A stretch of 10,458 nucleotides of DNA from Candidatus Peregrinibacteria bacterium RIFCSPLOWO2_01_FULL_39_12 (lineage in GTDB: Bacteria; Patescibacteriota; Gracilibacteria; UBA1369; LOWO2-01-FULL-3): positions 1-10,458 of the forward strand of contig MFXA01000053.1 of the NCBI GenBank assembly GCA_001787455.1, given 5' to 3'. Below, piece by piece: positions 5,230 to 10,458 of the stretch. Within the stretch, counting starts at the first letter, position 1, and each line of letters begins with the position of its first letter. Under the pieces are notes generated by a model. The model saw only the letters and a program-made list of their open reading frames with translations, did no database searches and was not told the origin of the DNA. The position numbers and the translations under genes are program-made.

Positions 5230-7038
5230 CTATTTACCAACCACAGCCTTAATTCTCCTTATCCCGCTCGAACATGCCTCCTCTTTCAAAATCTTAAAAT
5301 TTTTAAGCTCGCTGGTATTTTTCACATGCGGTCCGCCACAAATTTCCATACTGAAAACAGTATCTTTTGATGAATCTCCAATTGCATAAACCTTTACTTT
5401 ATCTCCATATTTTGACTCAAACAGGCCGATTGCACCTTTTTTCTTAGCTTCGGCGACAGTCATTTCTTCAAAACTGACGGGCAATGCCGCTTTAATTTGA
5501 TCATTTACAATTTTTTCAACTTTTATCTTTTGCTCATCGGTCATTTTTTCGGGATGAGAAAAATCAAAACGCAGCCGCTCGTTAGTAATATTTGAACCTT
5601 TTTGCTCAACATGATTTCCCAACACATTTCTTAAAGCCTGATGTAAAAGATGAGTGGCGGTATGCAATTTTGTCACTTCTACACTATGGTCGGCCAATCC
5701 GCCGGCAAACTTTTTTTCCGCACCGGCGCGGGATAATTCCTGATGTTTTTTGAAACAAATTTCAAATTGCTCCATGATTGATTTTTTTTGGGAAGCATTA
5801 CGAATCAATCCCAATGCTTCCAATTCTTCAATGGTCATTTCAGGCGGAAATCCGTAAGTTGCAAATAATTCAAAACAAAAATTATCCGAAATAGAAGATA
5901 TATTTTTATGTAAAACCGCAAGCCCCTTATTCAAAGTTTTGCTGAACTGAGCTTCTTCTTTACTCATTTCTTCAAAAATCTTTTCTTGATTATCGGCTAG
6001 TTCCGTATAGAAATCGCTATAATTTTTTATGATAATGCCTGCAATTTTCCTCGTAAACTCAAGCTCAATGCCAAGCCGCCTCGCATGGCGCACAGCCCTG
6101 CGTATTAAGCGTCGGACAATATATCCCTGATCTATATTTGAAGGGACTGCTCCACAAGGATCACCGATAATAAAAGTTGCAGCTCGCAAATGATCGGCGA
6201 TTATATGCTCCGCTTTTTCCTGTTCGGGATTTGGATTTGCATAGCCGGCAAGCAGACGAATTTCGTTTATAACATCAGTAAATAGATCGGTTTCAAAAGG
6301 CGATTTTACTCCGTTTAATATTGAAAAAACTCTTTCAAACCCCATTCCCGTATCAACATTTCGCTGTTTTAGGGGCTCAAAAGTTCCATCATCTTTTCTG
6401 TTATATTGCATAAAAACATCATTCCAAATTTCCACCCATCCCTTTGTTTTCGGATCAAATTTCTCGGGTGCTTCTTCATCTCCGGTCCAATAAAACATCT
6501 CCGTATCCGGACCGCAAGGACCGGTTTTCCCCGCAGGCCCCCACCAATTATCTTTTTTCGGCAAAAAAGCGATGCGTTCATCCGGAATACCAAAACTTTT
6601 CCATATTTTTGCGGATTCGATATCGCGGGGAGCATCGTCATCTCCTATAAAACAGGAAACAGCCAATTTCTTTACAGCAAGCCCAAGCCCCCCATCTTCA
6701 TTACTTTTAGTTAAAAACTCATAACTCATTTTAATGGCTTCTTCTTTAAAATAATCGCCTAGCGACCAATTGCCGAGCATCTCAAAAAATGTAAGATGGA
6801 CATCATCGCCGACTTCATCAATATCATCTGTACGCACGCATTTTTGTACATCAACAATCCTTTTTCCGGACGGATGAGGCTCTCCGATCAAAAAAGGCAC
6901 AAGTGGATGCATCCCTGCAGTCGTAAAAAGCACGGTCGGATCATTCTCGGGAATCAGTGAAGATCCTTTTATTTCCTTGTGATTATGCTGTTTTGCGAAG
7001 AAATCTATGTATAAGCGCCTTAACTCGTTTGCGATCAT
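5230..7038 (-). CDS. alaS: Alanyl-tRNA synthetase, short form without the C-Ala domain
   Basis: AlaRS attaches alanine to tRNA-Ala and removes mischarged serine or glycine. The class II catalytic core starts at the N-terminus: SLIPENDPTVLFTTAGM (27-43), KCVRTDDIDEVG and HLTFFEMLGNWSLGDYF (81-97), and GFERV (233-237). A motif-3-type arginine-rich segment (GYIVRRLIRRAVRHAR) follows at 305-320. The helical tRNA-recognition part leads into the editing domain, whose zinc ligands are all present: H459 and H463 (HTATH), C567 and H571 (CGGPH). Bacterial AlaRS is usually about 870 residues; this one has 602 and ends just after the editing domain (GIRRIKAVVGK), so the C-terminal C-Ala domain is absent. 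There is no sign of a frameshift, and the sequence downstream on this strand is not C-Ala, so the short form looks genuine; I recall such forms in CPR genomes. The usual CGGTH is CGGPH here. The conserved N-terminus supports the start; no Shine-Dalgarno sequence is seen. Confidence 0.96.
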   Translation of the reverse strand: MIANELRRLYIDFFAKQHNHKEIKGSSLIPENDPTVLFTTAGMHPLVPFLIGEPHPSGKRIVDVQKCVRTDDIDEVGDDVHLTFFEMLGNWSLGDYFKEEAIKMSYEFLTKSNEDGGLGLAVKKLAVSCFIGDDDAPRDIESAKIWKSFGIPDERIAFLPKKDNWWGPAGKTGPCGPDTEMFYWTGDEEAPEKFDPKTKGWVEIWNDVFMQYNRKDDGTFEPLKQRNVDTGMGFERVFSILNGVKSPFETDLFTDVINEIRLLAGYANPNPEQEKAEHIIADHLRAATFIIGDPCGAVPSNIDQGYIVRRLIRRAVRHARRLGIELEFTRKIAGIIIKNYSDFYTELADNQEKIFEEMSKEEAQFSKTLNKGLAVLHKNISSISDNFCFELFATYGFPPEMTIEELEALGLIRNASQKKSIMEQFEICFKKHQELSRAGAEKKFAGGLADHSVEVTKLHTATHLLHQALRNVLGNHVEQKGSNITNERLRFDFSHPEKMTDEQKIKVEKIVNDQIKAALPVSFEEMTVAEAKKKGAIGLFESKYGDKVKVYAIGDSSKDTVFSMEICGGPHVKNTSELKNFKILKEEACSSGIRRIKAVVGK

Positions 7039-7067
7039 AAACTTTTAAAGTTAAATAAAACGGGCTT

Positions 7068-7096
7068 ATTCTACGAGAAATTTCGCCAACTGGCAA
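7068..7096 (-). promoter_or_regulatory. Promoter of alaS
   Basis: On the minus strand, TTGCCA (7096-7091) and TAGAAT (7073-7068) are 17 bases apart, each matching the sigma-70 consensus at five of six positions. The predicted start lies near 7061, leaving a leader of about 23 bases. A dyad AACTTT-T-AAAGTT at 7040-7052 lies within that leader, just before the start codon. Confidence 0.55.
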
Positions 7097-7125
7097 CACC
7101 CCGCCGCAGACCATAACCACTTTCC

Positions 7126-7155
7126 TTTTCATCCAAAAACAAATTGGTATATGAT
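7126..7155 (+). promoter_or_regulatory. Probable promoter of the DUF3352-DUF4012 operon
   Basis: TTTTCA (7126-7131) and TATGAT (7150-7155) are 18 bases apart; the -10 matches five of six consensus bases and the -35 four of six. The predicted leader is about 20 bases with no Shine-Dalgarno sequence before the ATG at 7185. It lies back to back with the alaS promoter in the same 146-base gap. Confidence 0.4.
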
Positions 7156-7184
7156 ATGCACGGTTAAAATTAAAATACGGTTTT

Positions 7185-9023
7185 ATGGGTAAAAAATCCG
7201 GTGCAAAAAAAAAGAAACAACAGTCGAAAGTTCAGCAACAGGAAGTGAAAAAAGAAAGTATTTTAAAAAAGTTTTTTTCGAGCTTACACAGTTCAAAAAC
7301 AGAAGAAAAAACCCCGCCGGTTTTAGAGAAGAAAGACTCTTCCAAAAAATTCCAAAAAGTTAAAAAAATAGTAAAGGAAATAAACAGAAAAGCGCTTTTC
7401 GGAGGAGTTTTAACGATAATTATGCTTGTTATTCTCGTATCCGTAGGATATTTGCTTTTCCAAAAAGCTTTTCGAGCACAGCCGATAGCAAAACTGCTCC
7501 CCGAGGATGATGTAATTTTGGTTTTGGAAATCAACACAAACTTTGATCACAATCAATTGCTGAAAACATTCGGATTATTAAAAAATCATCCGCAGTATTC
7601 AAAGGAAAAATTGATAGAGAAAATTGAAAATCAATTTATTGTCGATTATGAAAGCGATTTGAAAAGTTGGTTTGGGAGAGCGGCGGGAGTGGTGGTTTTA
7701 AATTCCAGAAAAGATAAAGAAAAATTAAATATCGCTTATTTTGCAGAGGTAATAAGTCAGGAAAAATTAGATGAATTTTTGATTAGACGCAACGCGAAAA
7801 AGGAAGATTACAAAAATTTTTCAATGTACGAAATGGACGGTCCTGTATATATGACGCTTGTCGAAAATTATGTATTTGTAAGCAAGGGAAAAGAAGTAAA
7901 CTATGAATTAGTGGATTCTCAAGCCCAAACAAGACTGTATGAGTCGAAAGAATATAGGAAAATAGATAATAAACTGCCTTTAAACAAATCGGCGTTTCTT
8001 TATATGGACTTTAGAAAAATCAATAATAGCTTTTTTAAACATTTTTCATTTTTGGGCGAGCAGGGATTATCAACGGAAATTTTAAAACCGTTCTTGAAAA
8101 CTTTTACCTCGGAAGGAATCGCATTAGTCGCAATGGATAACAATTTTGCGCTTCAAAGTTTTTTAAGTTTGGACGAGAAAATAGCGGAAAATAATTCATA
8201 CACGGCATTTGAAAATAAATATTCCGCAGACTTAACAGCTTATATGCCTGAAAATGTGCTTTTATTCTGGGGGGCTGAAAATCTTGAATTCCAGTTAAAC
8301 AAAATTTTGCACATATTATCCGGTGGAGACGAAGCGGTATCGAAAATATTCATAAGTATTTTAGAAAATTATACAAAAAAATATTTTGGAAACGATATCA
8401 GTTTTTCATCGGAAGTTTTACCTTTGCTCCAAAACGAGTTTGCATTTGTTATTGAAAAAAATAAGGAAGGGAAAAATATTTACAAGGCGATAATAGAGCT
8501 GAAAGATAAGCAAAAGGACACGATAAGCTTGCATCAAATCGCAAGTAATTTCACGTCAATAGGCGCAATTTTTAAGCCAAAAGTGGTTGAGCGTAAGCTG
8601 GAAGATGGAACAGTAGGCAAGGAAATTATTGCAATACCGGAAGAGATAGTAAAAAGTGAAAGCATATACGGCGATACTGCTATATATGAACTGAAAATCG
8701 GTAACCAGAATTGGGGAATTTATTACACGATAATTGATGATGTGGCAGTCATAGCAAATAATTTTGACGGGGTTGCTTCTTCCATAGATATAGTGCAAAA
8801 GAAAAAAACGAGTCTTAAGGTTTCACAGATTTTTGCGACAGTAATCGAGCCGGTTTTAAAAAGCTCGGATGAAGTATCATACATAAATACGGAGAAGTTA
8901 ATTCCGACAATATTTAAAGATAAAAAAATACCGGAAGTCCTAAATTTAATAGGATTTTTAAGCTCGGGCAGAAACTATTTTGACGATGGAATAGTCACAA
9001 TAAATTATATCCATATTAAGTAA
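7185..9023 (+). CDS. DUF3352 family membrane-anchored protein
   Basis: The 612-residue protein begins with about 70 lysine-rich residues (GKKSGAKKKKQQ at the start), likely cytoplasmic. One hydrophobic helix follows at about 71-92 (LFGGVLTIIMLVILVSVGYL), with positive charges on the N-terminal side, so the remaining 520 residues should lie outside the membrane. That part starts with LLPEDDVILVLEINTNFD (104-121) and DLKSWFGRAAGVVVL (158-172), the marks of DUF3352: an 'LP-x-D' strand and a 'W-x-G' strand typical of its surface-protein members. NKSAFLYMDFRKI (268-280) looks like the start of a second repeat of the fold. The molecular function of DUF3352 is unknown. The next gene starts one base after its stop, so both are probably co-translated and may act together at the cell surface. 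No cysteine-containing lipobox or catalytic motif is evident. Confidence 0.85.
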   Translation: MGKKSGAKKKKQQSKVQQQEVKKESILKKFFSSLHSSKTEEKTPPVLEKKDSSKKFQKVKKIVKEINRKALFGGVLTIIMLVILVSVGYLLFQKAFRAQPIAKLLPEDDVILVLEINTNFDHNQLLKTFGLLKNHPQYSKEKLIEKIENQFIVDYESDLKSWFGRAAGVVVLNSRKDKEKLNIAYFAEVISQEKLDEFLIRRNAKKEDYKNFSMYEMDGPVYMTLVENYVFVSKGKEVNYELVDSQAQTRLYESKEYRKIDNKLPLNKSAFLYMDFRKINNSFFKHFSFLGEQGLSTEILKPFLKTFTSEGIALVAMDNNFALQSFLSLDEKIAENNSYTAFENKYSADLTAYMPENVLLFWGAENLEFQLNKILHILSGGDEAVSKIFISILENYTKKYFGNDISFSSEVLPLLQNEFAFVIEKNKEGKNIYKAIIELKDKQKDTISLHQIASNFTSIGAIFKPKVVERKLEDGTVGKEIIAIPEEIVKSESIYGDTAIYELKIGNQNWGIYYTIIDDVAVIANNFDGVASSIDIVQKKKTSLKVSQIFATVIEPVLKSSDEVSYINTEKLIPTIFKDKKIPEVLNLIGFLSSGRNYFDDGIVTINYIHIK

Positions 9024-9024
9024 T

Positions 9025-10458
9025 ATGGAAAAAACTCTCAAGGATTTAAAAATAGACCCAAATGCGGAAAAAATTAACCTTGGCGCAAATTTTCAAAATA
9101 AAAAAAATAAGCCGCTTCGCGATCAGAAAATAAAAAAAAGAAACAAAAATATCATCTATAAAGAACAAAAAGAAATTCAGCAAATACAAGATTTGCACTT
9201 CGGTGATAAGCCTAATTACATCTATATAAAAGGAAAATCTTTCAATCCGCCTAAATCTCTCGGGAATATTTTAAAAATAGGGATATCGGGATTTATAATA
9301 CTTATTTTAATCAACATGGTTTCCGTATATTACACGGGGAAAAAACTCGAAAAAAACATATCCGCGCAAGCATACGAAGGATATATGTTTTTGCTGGATG
9401 CGGGCAAACAGGCCACAAAAATCCAGTTTGATGACGCTTTAAGCACATTTGATAAAGCTTTGAGTAATTTTTCCGAAGCGGAAGAAAATCTTTGGTTTAT
9501 CAGCACGGACAAAACTTTTTACGCAGATGAAAGCAATATAAATAATGCTGCGAAAGCGCTTCTTACCGGAGGAAAATATTTTGCGGTCTCAGGAAAATAT
9601 TTTCTGGAAGCAATGGAGGAATTTAATAAAATTCCGCTGTATTTTGTGTCGAAAAATAAAAATAAAACTTCTAACAGTGTTTCTATCACTGATACTATCC
9701 AATCGGGACTTGAGAAAACAAATTTAGCCATTGAGGAAATTTCTCTCGCCGCCGATAAAATTACAAATATTGACGAGAAGTCACTCCCTGTGGAAATAAG
9801 GGCGCGCACAGCATTTGCAAAGAAAAAAGTTGCCGAAGTAAGTGATCTTTTAAACGCAACCGCCAAACATTTTCCGGCAATACTAAAATTGCTTGGGAAC
9901 AAAAAACCTCATAGATATCTGATTCTTCTGCAAAATAACAATGAAATAAGACCGAGCGGCGGATTTATCGGAAGTTACGTGATTATGGACATAAATGAAG
10001 GGTATATAGAGAAATTGGAAGTGAAAGATGTATATGACATTGATGGCGCCTATAAGGGAGTTATTGAACCGCCGGAAGAAATAAAGTTATTTACGCCAAA
10101 TTGGCGTTTTAGAGACAGTAATTATTCGTCGGATTTTTCAATATCGGGGAACAAAGCCAAGTGGTTTTTACAGGAAGAAGGTGGTGAAACCGTTGATACG
10201 GTTATTGCAATAAATCAGGGGCTTTTAAGAGACCTGCTGGAAATTACAGGTCCGATTCAAGTTGGAAATTTCGGGAAATTAAATTCGGAAAATTATAATT
10301 TACTCTTAAGTTATATTATAGAAGGAAAAATTTGGGGGGCGGATGATCCAAAACATATTCTGAAGGTCTTTGTCCCTGCTTTTAAAGAAGCTATTTTGAA
10401 AGAAGAAAATATAAGCAAAGTAGCTTCGAAACTTTACAGGGCAATTCAGCAAAAACAT
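9025..10458 (+). CDS. DUF4012 family membrane-anchored protein (3' partial)
   Basis: The frame opens at an ATG one base after the upstream stop (TAATATG) and runs to the window edge without a stop: 478 residues seen. Residues 1-80 are basic and charged, and one membrane helix lies at about 81-103 (ILKIGISGFIILILINMVSV). Residues 104-290 are charged and likely helical, with several segments that could form a coiled-coil or bundle. From about 298 the DUF4012 domain begins: LQNNNEIRPSGGFIGSY (302-318), then KDVYDIDG, the NWRFRDSNYSSDF segment, KAKWFLQEEGG and VIAINQGLLRDLLEITGPI. The order and wording of these motifs closely match the family. Its function is unknown; DUF4012 proteins are surface-exposed and in several genomes occur near polysaccharide genes, which I know from general familiarity and cannot show here. 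The missing C-terminus is outside the window. No Shine-Dalgarno sequence is seen, so translation may depend on coupling with the upstream gene. Confidence 0.9.
   Translation, partial: MEKTLKDLKIDPNAEKINLGANFQNKKNKPLRDQKIKKRNKNIIYKEQKEIQQIQDLHFGDKPNYIYIKGKSFNPPKSLGNILKIGISGFIILILINMVSVYYTGKKLEKNISAQAYEGYMFLLDAGKQATKIQFDDALSTFDKALSNFSEAEENLWFISTDKTFYADESNINNAAKALLTGGKYFAVSGKYFLEAMEEFNKIPLYFVSKNKNKTSNSVSITDTIQSGLEKTNLAIEEISLAADKITNIDEKSLPVEIRARTAFAKKKVAEVSDLLNATAKHFPAILKLLGNKKPHRYLILLQNNNEIRPSGGFIGSYVIMDINEGYIEKLEVKDVYDIDGAYKGVIEPPEEIKLFTPNWRFRDSNYSSDFSISGNKAKWFLQEEGGETVDTVIAINQGLLRDLLEITGPIQVGNFGKLNSENYNLLLSYIIEGKIWGADDPKHILKVFVPAFKEAILKEENISKVASKLYRAIQQKH

Noticed and set aside
5155..5370. Plus-strand 71-codon ORF across the palindrome
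   Set aside because: It overlaps the ends of alaS and the zinc-ribbon gene on the opposite strand and has no recognisable features.
6369..6714. ORFs on both strands inside alaS
   Set aside because: They are shadows of a strongly conserved AlaRS reading frame.
9519..9902. Minus-strand 127-codon ORF
   Set aside because: It lies opposite the DUF4012 gene, whose plus-strand frame is continuous and carries family motifs.
1..10458. Alternative genetic code with TGA as glycine
   Set aside because: The only TGA terminator is that of the antitoxin gene, but about 3,300 codons, including conserved miaB and alaS, contain no in-frame TGA at glycine positions.
1..10458. CRISPR array, transposase or insertion sequence
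   Set aside because: No regularly spaced repeats, DDE or HUH motifs, or paired terminal inverted repeats were seen.

Overview
The window is AT-rich bacterial DNA that looks like the genome of a Patescibacteria/CPR organism (inferred). The lineage clues are a short alanyl-tRNA synthetase that stops after the editing domain, an adjacent DUF3352/DUF4012 pair of membrane-anchored proteins, a small double zinc-ribbon protein of a kind common in CPR genomes, and a very large lysine- and glutamate-rich protein at the left edge. The repeated motif around 'R-R/T-S-x-G-x-I-E-x-G-W' in that large protein reminds me of Peregrinibacteria proteins, but this is recollection and not a search. Standard stop usage (code 11) fits: about 3,300 codons are read without an in-frame TGA, which argues against the TGA=Gly code of Gracilibacteria/Absconditabacteria.

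Layout. (1) 3-2606, plus strand: the 3' part of a large multidomain protein with a zinc-metallopeptidase (gluzincin) domain, followed 12 bases later by an unrecognised 152-residue helical protein. (2) 2667-4052, plus strand: miaB, the radical-SAM tRNA methylthiotransferase. It ends 4 bases from the end of the convergent toxin gene. (3) 4057-4777, minus strand: a Phd/YefM-type antitoxin and a PIN-domain (VapC-like) toxin that overlap, with a well-formed promoter buried in dyad repeats upstream. (4) 4927-7038, minus strand: alaS and then a double zinc-ribbon protein, separated by a perfect 18-bp palindrome. (5) 7039-7184: a divergent promoter region. (6) 7185-10458, plus strand: a DUF3352 protein and a DUF4012 protein, both with a basic cytoplasmic tail, one membrane helix and a large exported part, one base apart; the second runs off the window.

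Two tRNA-related genes (miaB, alaS) are housekeeping and serve translation. The toxin-antitoxin pair is accessory and sits between them. The metallopeptidase protein and the DUF3352/DUF4012 pair are probably envelope or surface proteins of unknown role. Most genes here have no recognisable Shine-Dalgarno sequence; the zinc-ribbon gene is the clear exception. I see no tRNA, rRNA, CRISPR array or insertion sequence. No gene-free stretch exceeds 150 bases.
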